Source: Crocinitomicaceae bacterium (lineage in GTDB: Bacteria > Bacteroidota > Bacteroidia > Flavobacteriales_D > Crocinitomicaceae). From it: a DNA stretch of 35,768 nucleotides. The stretch lies in the NCBI GenBank assembly GCA_022425625.1, contig JAKMFD010000001.1, forward strand, positions 1 to 35,768, in the 5' to 3' direction. The translations under genes and the position numbers were made by a program. The notes under the pieces are model-generated. The model saw only the letters and a list, made by a program, of their open reading frames with translations. It was not told the DNA's origin and ran no database searches. Of the stretch, positions 24,055 to 35,403 are shown piece by piece; position 1 is the first letter of the stretch, and each line of letters opens with the position of its first letter.

Positions 24055-27000
24055 TTATTCTGTTTCAGCTTCTTCCTTTAAAGATTCTAAAGCCTCGGCA
24101 GAACCAACAAGCATTTTTTGGAACTTACGAACACCTGTTCCCGCTGGAATTAGATGTCCTACGATAACGTTCTCTTTCAAACCAAGTAAATGATCTTCTT
24201 TTCCTGATATCGCAGCCTCATTCAATACCTTCGTTGTTTCCTGGAAGGAAGCAGCCGATATAAACGATTGCGTCTGAAGCGATGCTCTTGTTATACCTTG
24301 TAATAACGGTTTAGAAGTAGCAGCTTTAGCTTCTCGAGCTTCAACAAGTGTCTTGTCTTCTCTCTTAAGCTTCGCATTTTCATCACGCAACCTTCTTACA
24401 GATACAAGCTGTCCTTTTTTCAATTCAACGGAATCTCCTACCTCCTGAACGAACATCATTCCGAATAAAGCATCATTTTCTTCCATGATATCTGCTTTAT
24501 GAACGGATTGACCTTCTAGGAACTTCGTATCTCCTGAATCAATAATTTCTGCTTTAAGCATCATCTGACGTACGATAACTTCGAAGTGCTTGTCGTTGAT
24601 CTTAACACCCTGTAATCGATATACCTCTTGAATCTCATTAACAATGTACTCTTGTACTTTTGTAGGACCTTCAATGTTCAGTATATCTCTAGGTGTAATA
24701 GCACCATCTGACAATGGCTGACCAGCACGAACGTAATCATTTTTTTGAACCAAGATGTGCTTAGAAAGAGGCACAAGATATTTATGAACAGCACCTACCT
24801 TAGGCGTGATAATAATTTCACGATTACCTCTTTTAATATTTCCATAATCCGCAGTTCCGTCAATTGCAGAAACAACCGCCGGGTTTGATGGATTTCTTGC
24901 TTCAAACAGCTCTGTGACTCTAGGAAGACCACCAGTAATATCACCTGTCTTACCTGCCATTCTAGGTATCTTAACCAAGATATGACCAGCCTCAAGTTTA
25001 TCACCTTCACTCACAGAAATATGAGAATTCACTGGAATAGAGTACTCTCGTAAAATCTCTTTCGTTTTTGTGTCAATGATATTAATTGCTGGGGTTTTCT
25101 TTTTATCTTTTGTTTCAGTAATTACTTTCTCTTTAAATCCTGTCTGCTCATCAACTTCTTCTCGATAAGTAATACCTTCCTCGATATTATCGAAAACAAC
25201 AGTTCCTTTCACTTCAGAAATAATAAGAGCATTGTAAGGATCCCATTTACATATTACGTCACCTTTTTTGATCTTCGATTTACTCTTCACTAACAATTGA
25301 GATCCATATGGAATGTTGGTATTCATAATGACGATTCCCGTTTTCTCATCTGTGATTTTAAGTTCAGCAGATCGGCCAACAACGATTACCTTAGTTTCAC
25401 CATCATCGCCTTTTTTCTCGATTGTTCTTAGTTCATCAATTTCTAATAAACCGTTTCCTTTTGCTTTGATGTCTGAAACATCAGCAATGTTCGAGGCAGT
25501 ACCCCCAACGTGGAATGTTCTCAGCGTCAGCTGAGTCCCAGGCTCACCAATTGACTGTGCAGCTACAACACCAACAGAATCACCTCTTTGTGCCAATCTA
25601 TGATTGGAAAGATTTCTTCCATAACATTTAGAGCATACACCTCTTCTCATTTCACAAGTCAATACCGAACGGATTTCAACTTCCTCAATATCCGCCTCTT
25701 GAATTTTCTCTGCAATATCCTCAGAAATCAAATCTCCTGCAGAAACGATAAGTTCATCAGACTCTGGAACATATATATCATGTACAGACGTTCTTCCAAG
25801 AATCCTATCATATAAAGGTTCAACTATTTCATCATTTTTCTTTAACGCAGTAGCAACGATTCCTCGAAGCGTACCACAATCCTCAGAATTGATAACAACA
25901 TCTTGAGCAACATCAACAAGTCTTCTTGTCAAGTAACCCGCATCTGCTGTTTTCAGTGCAGTATCCGCAAGTCCCTTACGAGCACCGTGAGTTGAGATAA
26001 AATATTCAAGAATTGAAAGACCTTCTTTAAAGTTTGAAAGAATCGGGTTTTCAATAATCTCTTGAACTGACGCTCCCGATTTTTGTGGTTTCGCCATCAA
26101 TCCACGCATTCCCGAAAGCTGACGAATTTGTTCTTTAGAACCCCTTGCTCCGGAATCAAACATCATATAGATAGAGTTAAAACCTTGTCTATCTGTTTTT
26201 AGTTGATCCATTAATGTATGCGTCAATCTTGAGTTTGTATGTGTCCAAACATCAATAATTTGATTATAGCGCTCGTTATTTGTGATCAGACCCATGTTGT
26301 AATTCATCATGACCTCCTTCACTTGCGTTTCCGCCTTGTCAACAAGCTCTACTTTTTCCTTTGGAATAATAATATCATCTAAATTGAAAGACAAACCTCC
26401 TTTAAACGCCATTGTATATCCCAATTCTTTAATATCATCTAAGAACTGTGCTGTTCTTGATGTGCCTGAAATCTTTAAGACGCCACCAATGATATCTCTC
26501 AGTGCTTTCTTTGTTAAGACTTCATTGATAAAACCTGCCTCTTGAGGCACATGCTCATTAAATATAACACGACCACAAGTTGTTTCAATCAATTGCAATT
26601 CGGACTCACCTAAATCGTTTAAATCCTGAGTTTTCACCTTAATTTTGGCATGTAAATCTAATTTACCTTCATTGTATGCAATGATTACTTCCGCAGGTGA
26701 ATAGAAAATTCCATCCTCTCCCTTAACCACATCATCCTTTAAAGATTTTTTCTCTTTGGTAATGTAATAAAGACCAAGGACCATATCCTGAGAAGGTACA
26801 GCAATAGGTGCACCATTCGCAGGGTTAAGGATATTATGAGATGCTAACATTAGCATCTGAGCTTCAAGAATTGCGGCATTCCCTAAAGGAAGGTGAACCG
26901 CCATCTGGTCACCATCAAAATCGGCGTTAAATGCCGTTGTAACCAATGGGTGTAAGCGAATCGCCTTACCTTCAATTAATTTAGGTTGAAAAGCCTGTAT

Positions 27001-28353
27001 TCCCAATCTGTGAAGCGTTGGAGCCCTGTTTAAAAGTACAGGGTGACCTTTAAGTATATTTTCAAGAATATCCCAAACAACTGGTTCTTTCTTATCTACT
27101 ATTTTCTTAGCTGACTTCACGGTTTTTACAATACCTCTCTCAATCATTTTACGAATGATAAATGGTTTGTAAAGCTCGGCAGCCATACCTTTAGGAAGAC
27201 CACATTCGTGTAGCTTTAAGTTTGGACCGACAACGATTACAGATCGTGCAGAATAATCAACACGCTTTCCAAGAAGGTTTTGACGGAATCGACCCTGCTT
27301 TCCTTTCAAGGAATCAGAAAGAGACTTTAACGCTCTATTCGATTCTGTTTTCACAGCACTAGACTTACGAGAGTTGTCAAATAATGAATCAACAGACTCT
27401 TGAAGCATTCGCTTTTCATTTCTCAAGATAACCTCAGGAGCTTTAATCTCAATCAATCTCTTAAGACGATTGTTTCTAATAATAACTCTTCTGTATAGGT
27501 CATTTAAATCTGAAGTTGCAAACCTTCCCCCATCAAGTGGAACTAATGGTCTTAATTCAGGTGGAATTACCGGAACAACTTTAACAATCATCCATTCAGG
27601 ACGATTCTCAACGCGTGTTTGTGAATCCTTCATCGCTTCAACAACTTGCAATCTTTTTAAAGCTTCGTTCTTTCTCTGAACAGAAGTTTCATTTTCAGCA
27701 AGGTCACGAAGCTGGTAAGACATTTCCTCTAAATTCAGTGACTGAAGAAGGTCGTGAATAGCTTCAGCGCCCATCTTTGCAATAAATTTATTAGGATCCG
27801 TATCATCTAGGTATTGGTTCTCTTTCGGAAGTGCATCCAAAATATCCAAATACTCTTCTTCCGTTAAAAAGTCCATTTTGTTCAGCTCAACCTCTGGAAG
27901 CTCATTTGCAGAACCACTTTGGATGACAACATAACGCTCGTAATAGATAATCTGATCTAATTTCTTTGTTGGCAGACCTAATAAGTATCCAATCTTATTT
28001 GGTAATGATCTAAAATACCAGATATGAGCCACAGGAACTACCAGAGCAATATGCCCCATACGTTCTCTACGAACCTTTTTTTCTGTTACTTCAACCCCAC
28101 AACGGTCACAAACAATTCCTTTGTATCGGATTCTTTTGTACTTACCACAGTGACATTCGAAGTCTTTTACAGGACCGAAGATTCTTTCACAAAACAAACC
28201 ATCTCTCTCAGGTTTATAAGTTCTGTAATTGATTGTCTCCGGTTTCAAAACTTCACCACTTGAATTCTCTAGAATGATTTCTGGAGAAGAAAGTGAAATC
28301 GTTATTTTATTAAAACTACTTTGTTTTCTTGGTGTTTCTTTTTTGAAAGCCAT
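24055..28353 (-). CDS. rpoC: DNA-directed RNA polymerase subunit beta'
   Basis: This is the largest catalytic subunit of RNA polymerase. The N-terminal zinc motif ([20 protein letters not shown]) is intact. The Mg-binding NADFDGD motif is at 476-482, the bridge-helix/trigger-loop region follows ([34 protein letters not shown]), and the second zinc cluster is [14 protein letters not shown]. At 1432 residues it is close to the E. coli length, with a lineage insertion carrying a Lys/Glu-rich segment between about 950 and 1110. It lies 31 bases after rpoB and is the last gene of the ribosomal/RNA polymerase cluster, ending at the shared terminator. Confidence 0.98.
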   Translation of the reverse strand: MAFKKETPRKQSSFNKITISLSSPEIILENSSGEVLKPETINYRTYKPERDGLFCERIFGPVKDFECHCGKYKRIRYKGIVCDRCGVEVTEKKVRRERMGHIALVVPVAHIWYFRSLPNKIGYLLGLPTKKLDQIIYYERYVVIQSGSANELPEVELNKMDFLTEEEYLDILDALPKENQYLDDTDPNKFIAKMGAEAIHDLLQSLNLEEMSYQLRDLAENETSVQRKNEALKRLQVVEAMKDSQTRVENRPEWMIVKVVPVIPPELRPLVPLDGGRFATSDLNDLYRRVIIRNNRLKRLIEIKAPEVILRNEKRMLQESVDSLFDNSRKSSAVKTESNRALKSLSDSLKGKQGRFRQNLLGKRVDYSARSVIVVGPNLKLHECGLPKGMAAELYKPFIIRKMIERGIVKTVKSAKKIVDKKEPVVWDILENILKGHPVLLNRAPTLHRLGIQAFQPKLIEGKAIRLHPLVTTAFNADFDGDQMAVHLPLGNAAILEAQMLMLASHNILNPANGAPIAVPSQDMVLGLYYITKEKKSLKDDVVKGEDGIFYSPAEVIIAYNEGKLDLHAKIKVKTQDLNDLGESELQLIETTCGRVIFNEHVPQEAGFINEVLTKKALRDIIGGVLKISGTSRTAQFLDDIKELGYTMAFKGGLSFNLDDIIIPKEKVELVDKAETQVKEVMMNYNMGLITNNERYNQIIDVWTHTNSRLTHTLMDQLKTDRQGFNSIYMMFDSGARGSKEQIRQLSGMRGLMAKPQKSGASVQEIIENPILSNFKEGLSILEYFISTHGARKGLADTALKTADAGYLTRRLVDVAQDVVINSEDCGTLRGIVATALKKNDEIVEPLYDRILGRTSVHDIYVPESDELIVSAGDLISEDIAEKIQEADIEEVEIRSVLTCEMRRGVCSKCYGRNLSNHRLAQRGDSVGVVAAQSIGEPGTQLTLRTFHVGGTASNIADVSDIKAKGNGLLEIDELRTIEKKGDDGETKVIVVGRSAELKITDEKTGIVIMNTNIPYGSQLLVKSKSKIKKGDVICKWDPYNALIISEVKGTVVFDNIEEGITYREEVDEQTGFKEKVITETKDKKKTPAINIIDTKTKEILREYSIPVNSHISVSEGDKLEAGHILVKIPRMAGKTGDITGGLPRVTELFEARNPSNPAVVSAIDGTADYGNIKRGNREIIITPKVGAVHKYLVPLSKHILVQKNDYVRAGQPLSDGAITPRDILNIEGPTKVQEYIVNEIQEVYRLQGVKINDKHFEVIVRQMMLKAEIIDSGDTKFLEGQSVHKADIMEENDALFGMMFVQEVGDSVELKKGQLVSVRRLRDENAKLKREDKTLVEAREAKAATSKPLLQGITRASLQTQSFISAASFQETTKVLNEAAISGKEDHLLGLKENVIVGHLIPAGTGVRKFQKMLVGSAEALESLKEEAETE

Positions 28354-28384
28354 TTTTTATACTAATTCGTTAGTTACTAGTTTC

Positions 28385-31300
28385 TTAATCCATTGTTACA
28401 TTCAGACACAAACCTCGAAGCTCGTGAAGCAATACATTAAATGATTCAGGTATTCCTGGTTCACCAATATTATCACCTTTCACAATACTTTCGTATGCTT
28501 TTGCCCGACCATTAACATCATCGGATTTCACTGTTAAAATTTCTTGAAGGATATTTGACGCACCGAATGCCTCTAATGCCCAAACTTCCATCTCTCCAAA
28601 ACGCTGACCTCCAAATTGAGCTTTACCACCCAATGGTTGTTGTGTAATTAAAGAATATGGTCCTATTGACCTCGCGTGCATCTTGTCGTCTACCATGTGA
28701 GATAGTTTCAACATATATATCACTCCAACTGTTGCTGGCTGATGAAAACGTTCTCCCGTACCACCGTCAAATAAATAGGTTTTACCTGATTGAGGTACAC
28801 CGGCTTTATCTGTCCATTCATTAATTTCATCCGGAGTAGCTCCATCAAAAATTGGTGTTGAGAACTTCATGCCTAATTTCTCTCCTGCCCAACCAAGAAC
28901 TGTTTCATAAATTTGACCCAAGTTCATACGAGAAGGTACACCGAGTGGATTAAGTACTATGTCAACTGGCGTTCCGTCTTCTAGGAATGGCATATCTTCT
29001 TGACGAACAATATTTGCGACAATTCCTTTGTTACCATGACGCCCTGCCATTTTATCTCCAACCTTAAGCTTTCGTTTTTTAGCAACAAAAACCTTCGCTA
29101 GCTTAATGATTCCTGCTGGCAACTCGTCACCAACGGAAATATGGAATTTTCTTCTTTTATAGTTACCCAATATATCATTAGCCTTGATGTTATAATTATG
29201 AATTACACGGCTTATTAATTGGTTTACTTTTTCATCAGAAGTCCATTTCAGCGGATTCACGATTGTATAATCAAGAGAGGTTAAAGCTTTCATAGAAAAC
29301 TTAGCCCCTTTTTTGATAAGCTCCTCCTTGAAGTTATTGAATACACCTGTAGATTTTTTATCACCGATAATCTTAATTAGCTTTTCGGCAAGTTTTTCTT
29401 TCAATGCAACAACATCCTTTTGGTATTCTTTGTCAATCGACTCCAATAGTGGTTTGTCTTGACTCTTCGATTTTCTATCTTTTACAGCTCTGGAGAATAA
29501 CTTTTTGTCAATAACCACGCCTCTCAATGAAGGTCCGGCTTTTAAAGAAGCATCCTTCACATCTCCCGCCTTGTCACCAAATATGGCACGCAAAAGCTTT
29601 TCTTCTGGAGATGGGTCAGTTTCACCTTTCGGTGTGATTTTTCCAATTAAGATATCTCCTTCCTTGATCTCTGCACCGACACGGATACATCCATTTTCAT
29701 CAAGGTCTTTTGTTGCTTCCTCACTGACATTAGGTATATCAGCTGTAAGCTCCTCCATACCTCTTTTGGTATCTCGAACCTCTAAAGAGTATTCATCAAT
29801 ATGGATAGAAGTGAAGACGTCATCTCTAACAACTCTCTCAGAGATAACAATGGCATCCTCAAAGTTATAACCCTTCCATGGCATGAAAGCCACTTTTAAG
29901 TTTTGACCAAGAGCAAGTTCACCTTTTTGCGTAGCATATCCCTCACAAAGAACTTGACCTTTCACAACCTTATCACCTTTAACAACGATCGGCTTAAGAT
30001 TAATACAAGTACTTTGGTTGGTTTTCATAAATTTAATTAAAGAATATCTCGTGACTTCGCTTTCAAAACTCACAAGCTTATCTTCAGAATTCCAATCGTA
30101 TCTGATTACAATTTCATTCGCATCAACATATTCTACAATTCCAGGACCTTCTGCATTTATAAGAACTCTCGAATCTTCAGCAACTAATTGCTCAATTCCA
30201 GTACCTACAATTGGTGAATTCGGTCTCAATAACGGAACAGCTTGACGCTGCATGTTTGAACCCATTAATGCCCTGTTCGCATCATCATGCTCCAAAAATG
30301 GAATAGAAGATGCAGCAATAGACGCAATTTGGTTTGCACCTACATCCATCAAGTGGAGTTTACTTGGTTCAACAACTGGGAAGTCTCCTTCAAATCTAGC
30401 CTTAACTACATCTGATAAGAAATTTCCTTTGTCATCAACCTTCGCATTTGCTTGTGCAATTATTTTTGCATCCTCTTCCTCTGCAGCAACATAAACTGGT
30501 TCTTTATCATATTGAACTTTACCTTTCTGAACTGAACGGTATGGCGTTTCAATAAAACCAAGCTTATTTACTTTTGCAAAAACACATAAAGAAGAAATCA
30601 AACCAATATTTGGCCCCTCCGGTGTTTCGATTGTACAAAGTCGACCGTAGTGTGTATAGTGAACATCACGAACCTCAAAACCGGCTCTTTCGCGAGATAA
30701 ACCTCCTGGTCCTAATGCAGACAATCTTCTCTTATGAGTCACCTCCGATAATGGATTTGTTTGATCCATAAACTGAGACAACTGATTCGTTCCAAAGAAA
30801 GAATTGATAACTGAAGATAGTGTCTTCGCATTAATCAAGTCAATCGGAGTAAAGACTTCATTATCTCTAACATTCATTCTTTCTCTAATCGTTCTTGCCA
30901 TTCTTGCAAGACCAACACCAAACTGAGAATATAATTGTTCACCAACAGTTCTAACCCTACGGTTTGATAAGTGGTCAATATCATCTACATCTGCTTTTGA
31001 ATTAATGAGCTCAATCAGATATTTGATGATTTTAATCATATCATCTTTTGTAAGAACTCTTGATTGCTCTTCTTGATCTATACCCAATTTCTTATTCAAT
31101 CGGAAGCGACCAACTTCACCAAGATCGTAACGCGTATCTGAAAAGAACAATTTCTCAAAAACACCTTTCGCCGTTTCATAATCGGGCGGATCTGCATTTC
31201 TTAATTGTCTGTAGATGTGTTCTACGGCTTCTTTTTGAGAGTTAGAAATATCTTTCTGTAAGGTATTGTATATAATGGTATAATCAGCCGTATTTACGTT

Positions 31301-32194
31301 CTCTTTGTGTAAGGTAACTGACTTGGCACCAGAATCCATAATTGCTTCTAAATGCTCTTCGCCTATGACAAGTTCACGATCAAAAATAACCTCATTTCTT
31401 TCAATAGAAACAACCTCTCCAGTATCCTCATCGACGAAATCTTCAATCCACGTTTTTAAAACACGTGCAGCGAGTTTTCTACCAACAAGTTTCTTGAGAC
31501 CTGTTTTGTTCACCTTAACTTCATCTGCCAAACCAAAAATATCTAATACATCACGGTCTGTTTCATAGCCTATCGCTCTGAATAATGTAGTTACAGGTAG
31601 CTTTTTCTTTCTGTCAATGTAAGCATACATGACATTATTGATATCCGTTGCAAATTCAATCCAAGAACCCTTGAAAGGTATAATTCTTGCTGAATAAAGC
31701 TTTGTTCCATTGGCATGTCTTGATTGTCCAAAGAAAACTCCTGGTGACCTATGCAATTGCGATACAATTACTCGTTCCGCTCCATTGACAACAAAAGAAC
31801 CTTTTGGTGTCATGTAAGGGATGGTCCCAAGATAAACATCTTGTACGATTGTTTCAAAATCTTCATGTTCAGGATCTGTACAATATAACTTAAGCTTCGC
31901 CTTCAGTGGAACACTGTAGGTCAAACCTCTTTCAATACATTCTGAAATAGAATATCGTGGAGGATCAATGAAGTAATCCAAAAATTCTAAAACGAATTGA
32001 TTTCTTGTATCGGTTATAGGAAAGTTTTCCGCGAAAACTTTAAAAAGTCCTTCACTTTCTCGATTTTCAGGTGTCGTTTCCAACTGGAAAAACTCCCTAA
32101 ATGATTTCAATTGGATCTCTAAGAAATCCGGATAATCAAATTGATTTTTGCCTGATGCAAAATTAATTCTGGTTGAATTATTTGATGTTGCCAA
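28385..32194 (-). CDS. rpoB: DNA-directed RNA polymerase subunit beta
   Basis: RpoB forms the second half of the RNA polymerase active site and the rifampicin pocket. The pocket region reads [29 protein letters not shown], the wild-type-like pattern with the usual Asp, His and Arg residues, so target-based rifampicin resistance is not suggested. Other conserved blocks include [25 protein letters not shown] and [15 protein letters not shown] near the end. The length of 1269 residues is normal for the phylum. A 109-base gap with a hairpin separates it from rplL, and rpoC follows after 31 bases. Confidence 0.98.
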   Translation of the reverse strand: MATSNNSTRINFASGKNQFDYPDFLEIQLKSFREFFQLETTPENRESEGLFKVFAENFPITDTRNQFVLEFLDYFIDPPRYSISECIERGLTYSVPLKAKLKLYCTDPEHEDFETIVQDVYLGTIPYMTPKGSFVVNGAERVIVSQLHRSPGVFFGQSRHANGTKLYSARIIPFKGSWIEFATDINNVMYAYIDRKKKLPVTTLFRAIGYETDRDVLDIFGLADEVKVNKTGLKKLVGRKLAARVLKTWIEDFVDEDTGEVVSIERNEVIFDRELVIGEEHLEAIMDSGAKSVTLHKENVNTADYTIIYNTLQKDISNSQKEAVEHIYRQLRNADPPDYETAKGVFEKLFFSDTRYDLGEVGRFRLNKKLGIDQEEQSRVLTKDDMIKIIKYLIELINSKADVDDIDHLSNRRVRTVGEQLYSQFGVGLARMARTIRERMNVRDNEVFTPIDLINAKTLSSVINSFFGTNQLSQFMDQTNPLSEVTHKRRLSALGPGGLSRERAGFEVRDVHYTHYGRLCTIETPEGPNIGLISSLCVFAKVNKLGFIETPYRSVQKGKVQYDKEPVYVAAEEEDAKIIAQANAKVDDKGNFLSDVVKARFEGDFPVVEPSKLHLMDVGANQIASIAASSIPFLEHDDANRALMGSNMQRQAVPLLRPNSPIVGTGIEQLVAEDSRVLINAEGPGIVEYVDANEIVIRYDWNSEDKLVSFESEVTRYSLIKFMKTNQSTCINLKPIVVKGDKVVKGQVLCEGYATQKGELALGQNLKVAFMPWKGYNFEDAIVISERVVRDDVFTSIHIDEYSLEVRDTKRGMEELTADIPNVSEEATKDLDENGCIRVGAEIKEGDILIGKITPKGETDPSPEEKLLRAIFGDKAGDVKDASLKAGPSLRGVVIDKKLFSRAVKDRKSKSQDKPLLESIDKEYQKDVVALKEKLAEKLIKIIGDKKSTGVFNNFKEELIKKGAKFSMKALTSLDYTIVNPLKWTSDEKVNQLISRVIHNYNIKANDILGNYKRRKFHISVGDELPAGIIKLAKVFVAKKRKLKVGDKMAGRHGNKGIVANIVRQEDMPFLEDGTPVDIVLNPLGVPSRMNLGQIYETVLGWAGEKLGMKFSTPIFDGATPDEINEWTDKAGVPQSGKTYLFDGGTGERFHQPATVGVIYMLKLSHMVDDKMHARSIGPYSLITQQPLGGKAQFGGQRFGEMEVWALEAFGASNILQEILTVKSDDVNGRAKAYESIVKGDNIGEPGIPESFNVLLHELRGLCLNVTMD

Positions 32195-32247
32195 GGATGA
32201 ATGTTTTTAGTTAATGTTTTAGTATCCAAAAATTGAATACCACTTAA

Positions 32248-32288
32248 AACAAGACAAGGCCCCGCAATAATGCGGTGCCTATCTTGTT
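32248..32288 (-). promoter_or_regulatory. Hairpin between rplL and rpoB; possible attenuator
   Basis: On the minus strand a long interrupted stem forms: AACAAGA with TCTTGTT, GGC with GCC, and CCGCA with TGCGG around a TTAT loop, followed by TTTTAAG. The T-run is short, so partial termination or RNA processing is more likely than a full stop. E. coli has an attenuator and an RNase III site in the same gap. The function here is inferred from position. Confidence 0.55.
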
Positions 32289-32303
32289 AATAATTTGAGT
32301 TAA

Positions 32304-32681
32304 TTACTTAATCTCAACTTCAGCTCCAGCTTCTTCTAAAGACTTCTTAAGTCCTTCAGCTTCATCTTTTGCTACACCTTCTTTTAATGTTGTAGGTGCG
32401 TTGTCTACTAAGTCTTTAGACTCTTTAAGACCTTTTCCAGTAAGTTCTTTTACAAGTTTAACTACTGCTAATTTGCTAGGTCCACCAGCTTTCAATACTA
32501 CGTCGAATTCTGTTTTCTCTTCAGCAGCGTCTCCACCAGCTCCGCCAGCAGGTCCCGCAACTGCTACAGCAGCTGCTGCAGGTTCGATTCCATATTCGTC
32601 TTTCATGATCGTTGCTAACTCACTAACTTCTTTTACCGTTAGGTTTACTAGCGTTTCTGCAATTTGCTTTAAATCAGCCAT
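32304..32681 (-). CDS. rplL: 50S ribosomal protein bL12 (L7/L12)
   Basis: bL12 forms the ribosomal stalk that recruits translation GTPases. The N-terminal dimerisation part (to about residue 35), the Ala/Gly-rich flexible hinge (about 34-55) and the C-terminal factor-binding domain ([22 protein letters not shown] onward) are all present. The length is 125 residues. It follows rplJ, whose product anchors its dimers, after a 29-base gap, and precedes rpoB. Confidence 0.98.
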   Translation of the reverse strand: MADLKQIAETLVNLTVKEVSELATIMKDEYGIEPAAAAVAVAGPAGGAGGDAAEEKTEFDVVLKAGGPSKLAVVKLVKELTGKGLKESKDLVDNAPTTLKEGVAKDEAEGLKKSLEEAGAEVEIK

Positions 32682-32710
32682 TTTATTTTGTTTTTAAAAA
32701 GGTTTAATAA

Positions 32711-33232
32711 TTATGCTCTTTCTTCGAGCGTTTTTAACATGCCAGCGATAGATCCGCCAGCGCTTTGTAATCCAGACAATACATTTTGTGCCGGGCTTTG
32801 TAACAAACTAATGATATCACCAAGGAGCTCCTCTTTACTTTTGAGGGTCTCTAATGATTTCAACTGCTCATCGCCAATGAAAATAGCTTCATCAATATAA
32901 GCGCCTTTCAAAATTGGTTTTGGATTCTTTTTACGGAAGTCCGTTATCAATTTAGCAGGTGCACTTGAAGATTCGGACAACATAATAGAAGTAGCTCCTT
33001 TAAGAACATCTCTCAATGTTCCAAAGTCTTTTCCTTCTACACGGTCCATTGCTTTTTCCAACAATGCATTTTTTACAACTCTCATACTAACATTAGCCTG
33101 AAAACATTTTCTTCTCAATGCATTCACGGCTTCAACCGTAAGCTCTGCTGTGTCTGTAAGATAGAATACATTTGAAGCTGTCAAATCAGCAGTCAAATCA
33201 TCTATATACTTTACTTTTTCTTCTCTAGTCAT
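32711..33232 (-). CDS. rplJ: 50S ribosomal protein uL10
   Basis: uL10 forms the base of the ribosomal stalk; it binds 23S rRNA with uL11 and holds bL12 dimers on its C-terminal helix. The N-terminal MTREEKVKYIDDLTADL, the central NALRRKCFQANVSMRVVKNALL and the C-terminal helix (LLGDIISLLQSPAQNVLSGL) match the family. The length is 173 residues. The rplA stop is only 11 bases upstream, so no space exists for the long L10 leader found in some other bacteria. Autogenous control, if any, must use another site. Confidence 0.97.
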   Translation of the reverse strand: MTREEKVKYIDDLTADLTASNVFYLTDTAELTVEAVNALRRKCFQANVSMRVVKNALLEKAMDRVEGKDFGTLRDVLKGATSIMLSESSSAPAKLITDFRKKNPKPILKGAYIDEAIFIGDEQLKSLETLKSKEELLGDIISLLQSPAQNVLSGLQSAGGSIAGMLKTLEERA

Positions 33233-33243
33233 TTTCTTAAGTA

Positions 33244-33939
33244 TTATGCGTTAAGAGACTTTGCGTCTATGAGAATTCCAGGACTCATTGTAGAGGTCAT
33301 ATAAACACTCTTTATGTATGTCCCTTTCGCAGACGATGGTTTCATCTTAATCAACGTTTGCAGCAATTCATTTGCATTGTCGAAGATTTTATCTCCTTCA
33401 AAACTCACTTTAGCTACTGACGAGTGAACGATTCCATATTTATCAACTTTAAAGTCAATTTTTCCAGCCTTTACTTCAGTGACAGCTTTTCCTACTTCCA
33501 TAGTAACTGTTCCTGTTTTAGGGTTTGGCATCAAACCTCTTGGACCTAAAATACGTCCTAGAGCTCCAACTTTACCCATAACAGAAGGCATTGTAACGAT
33601 AACGTCAACATCAGTCCAACCAGACTTGATTTTGGCGATATAATCATCTAAACCATAGTAATCCGCACCAGCATCTTTTGCTTCTTGCTCCTTATCAGGA
33701 GTACAAAGCACCAATACTTTTACATCTTTACCAGTTCCATGTGGAAGCGCAACTGTACCTCTCACCATTTGATTTGCTTTTCTTGGATCAACACCTAGAC
33801 GAACACAAACATCTACTGATGCATCAAATTTAGTTGTAGAAATATCTTTTACTAAATTACATGCTTCAGTCAATGAATAGGCTTTTGTTAGGTCGTGCTT
33901 TCCAAAAACCGCTTTTCTATTTTTAGTCATTTTTTTCAT
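33244..33939 (-). CDS. rplA: 50S ribosomal protein uL1
   Basis: uL1 forms the L1 stalk that guides deacylated tRNA out of the ribosome, and in many bacteria represses its own operon. The core [40 protein letters not shown] and [17 protein letters not shown] segments are typical. The length is 231 residues. The ORF starts [10 protein letters not shown]; both Met1 and Met4 are possible, but Met1 lines up with the MAKLTK start of E. coli L1 and is kept. It lies eight bases after rplK. Confidence 0.97.
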   Translation of the reverse strand: MKKMTKNRKAVFGKHDLTKAYSLTEACNLVKDISTTKFDASVDVCVRLGVDPRKANQMVRGTVALPHGTGKDVKVLVLCTPDKEQEAKDAGADYYGLDDYIAKIKSGWTDVDVIVTMPSVMGKVGALGRILGPRGLMPNPKTGTVTMEVGKAVTEVKAGKIDFKVDKYGIVHSSVAKVSFEGDKIFDNANELLQTLIKMKPSSAKGTYIKSVYMTSTMSPGILIDAKSLNA

Positions 33940-33947
33940 AACCTCAA

Positions 33948-34394
33948 TTATTTGGAATTTGGAGCTGTTCCGCCCTTTACATTAACACCCATACTTCGTG
34001 CCGTACCTGCAACCATCATCATTGCCGAATCAACTGTAAAACAGTTTAGATCAGGAAGCTTGTCCTCAGCTATCACACGAATTTGGTCCCATGAAATGGC
34101 ACCTACCTTCACACGATTCGGCTCAGACGAACCCTTCTTAATCTTGATTTGTTCCATGATTTGCACAGCTGCCGGAGGCGTTTTTAAAACAAAGTCAAAC
34201 GACTTGTCACTATATACTGTGATTACAACCGGTACTACTTTCCCTGGCTTATCTTGGGTTCTTGCATTAAATTGTTTGCAAAACTCCATGATGTTAACTC
34301 CTTTCGCACCAAGAGCTGGTCCGACTGGAGGGGCTGGGTTAGCTGCACCACCTCTGATCTGTAATTTGATCAATCCTGCTACTTCTTTAGCCAT
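33948..34394 (-). CDS. rplK: 50S ribosomal protein uL11
   Basis: uL11 binds the GTPase-associated centre of 23S rRNA. The product shows the proline-rich N-domain ([26 protein letters not shown]) that contacts factors and thiostrepton, and the C-terminal RNA-binding domain ending [11 protein letters not shown]. The length is 148 residues. The 84-base gap from nusG is the longest in the nusG-rplL block. It is where an L1-binding autoregulatory leader might sit, but I could not identify a convincing structure or a -7 box there. Confidence 0.98.
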   Translation of the reverse strand: MAKEVAGLIKLQIRGGAANPAPPVGPALGAKGVNIMEFCKQFNARTQDKPGKVVPVVITVYSDKSFDFVLKTPPAAVQIMEQIKIKKGSSEPNRVKVGAISWDQIRVIAEDKLPDLNCFTVDSAMMMVAGTARSMGVNVKGGTAPNSK

Positions 34395-34478
34395 ATATAT
34401 TAAATTGTGTAGTCAAACATGAACCTTAAACGATGGGAAGCTTTAATCATCTAGTTCACTCCTACGGGTTAATACAAA

Positions 34479-35033
34479 TTAACTCTCCTTCTCGACTTGC
34501 ATATAGCTAAGCTCAAGAAGATTTTTACGTCCGAAAATTTTAACCATCACTTTCAACTTTTTCTTGTCTTCATTGATGTCGTCAATAACACCACTAAAGT
34601 TGTTGAAAGGACCATCTATAACTTTAACAGACTCACCCACCACAAATGGAATTTTCAATTCCTCCTCTGTTTCAGCCAGTTCATCAACCTTTCCTAAGAT
34701 TCGATTAACTTCTGACATTCTCATAGGCACTGGTTCTCCACCTTTCTCTGTGCCTAAAAATCCAATTACGTTTGGAATGCTTCTAATAACGTGTTTAACT
34801 TCTCCTACCAACGCAGCTTCAATTAAAACATAACCAGGCAAATAAGCACGTTCTTTATTTACTTTTTTACCATTTCGAATCTGAAATATTTTCTCAGTCG
34901 GAATAAGAACCTGATCGATATTGTCATCTAAACTTTTCATTCTTGACATCTCTATCTCCAAGTAGTGCTTTACACTCTTTTCTTTCCCACTAATCGCACG
35001 TACAACGTACCATTTTTTTGCAATTTCACTCAT
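34479..35033 (-). CDS. nusG: Transcription termination/antitermination protein NusG
   Basis: NusG binds RNA polymerase and couples it to the ribosome or Rho. The N-terminal NGN domain begins KKWYVVRAISGKEKSVKHYLE, and the C-terminal KOW domain is at about residues 128-184 (PFVVGESVKVIDGPFNNFSGVIDDI). The length is 184 residues. It lies nine bases after secE, the near-universal pairing, and upstream of the ribosomal protein genes it helps transcribe. No second NusG-like paralogue is seen in the window. Confidence 0.97.
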   Translation of the reverse strand: MSEIAKKWYVVRAISGKEKSVKHYLEIEMSRMKSLDDNIDQVLIPTEKIFQIRNGKKVNKERAYLPGYVLIEAALVGEVKHVIRSIPNVIGFLGTEKGGEPVPMRMSEVNRILGKVDELAETEEELKIPFVVGESVKVIDGPFNNFSGVIDDINEDKKKLKVMVKIFGRKNLLELSYMQVEKES

Positions 35034-35042
35034 AGCCCGTCT

Positions 35043-35255
35043 TTAGAAAAAATTGTAAATGTATCCTAGGACACCATTCCACCAAAAATTTGGATCGTTA
35101 CCAAAAACCTTATCCATTAAAAAAATGAAGAGTGAAAGCATTATAGAAGCAACAACTACTAGAATGGTATTATTCTGAAGCTCTTGCCACGTTGGCCACG
35201 TAACATTGTGTACCAACTCGCTGTATGTTTCCTGTATGTAACTAACCAATTTCAT
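35043..35255 (-). CDS. secE: Preprotein translocase subunit SecE
   Basis: SecE stabilises the SecYEG channel in the inner membrane. This short form of 70 residues has an amphipathic cytoplasmic helix (YIQETYSELVHNVTWPTWQEL) with the conserved W-P-T-W motif, and a single membrane helix (about 29-47, TILVVVASIMLSLFIFLMD). That is the minimal type found in most bacteria. It lies 23 bases after tRNA-Trp and nine bases before nusG. Confidence 0.96.
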   Translation of the reverse strand: MKLVSYIQETYSELVHNVTWPTWQELQNNTILVVVASIMLSLFIFLMDKVFGNDPNFWWNGVLGYIYNFF

Positions 35256-35278
35256 TTTTCAAATTTCTATTAATTCAG

Positions 35279-35351
35279 CACGGGCGGTAGGATTCGAACC
35301 CACGACCAATGGTTTTGGAGACCACTACTCTACCAACTGAGCTACACCCGT
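35279..35351 (-). tRNA. tRNA-Trp (anticodon CCA)
   Basis: The 73-base minus-strand sequence folds into a full cloverleaf. The acceptor stem ACGGGTG pairs with CGCCCGT, with a G discriminator base. The D-arm begins GCTCAGTTGG, the anticodon loop CTCCAAA gives CCA (plus-strand 35316-35318), and the T-arm is GTGGGTTCGAATCCTAC. The 3' CCA is not encoded. It lies between tuf and secE, a common position in this phylum, so it is probably processed from the longer transcript. Confidence 0.97.
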
Positions 35352-35353
35352 TT

Positions 35354-35377
35354 AAAAAGGGGAACAAAAAGCTCCCC
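35354..35377 (-). terminator. Hairpin after tuf, before tRNA-Trp
   Basis: On the minus strand GGGGAGC and GTTCCCC form a seven-base stem (one G-T pair) around five T, followed by TTTTT. It lies 26 bases after the tuf stop and two bases before the tRNA. It can act as a terminator that lowers readthrough from tuf into the tRNA-secE-nusG unit, or as a processing signal. Confidence 0.6.
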
Positions 35378-35403
35378 CTATTTTAAACTTATTTTCGTAA
35401 ACC

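Noticed and set aside
29505-29870. Plus-strand ORF of 121 residues opposite rpoB
   Set aside because: Lies entirely on the opposite strand of a highly conserved gene; its composition is that of a mirrored reading frame.
32240-32245. Single AAGTGG on the minus strand between rplL and rpoB, considered as another MraZ site
   Set aside because: Only one core, no ten-base repeat, and next to a hairpin that explains the region better.
33895-34422. Plus-strand ORF of 175 residues opposite rplK
   Set aside because: Covers rplK and its gap in antisense; no family features, no promoter box seen.
34395-34478. Possible L1-binding autoregulatory leader before rplK
   Set aside because: I found only short imperfect pairing (GATG/CATC, TTAAA/TTTAA) and could not match a known L1 target.
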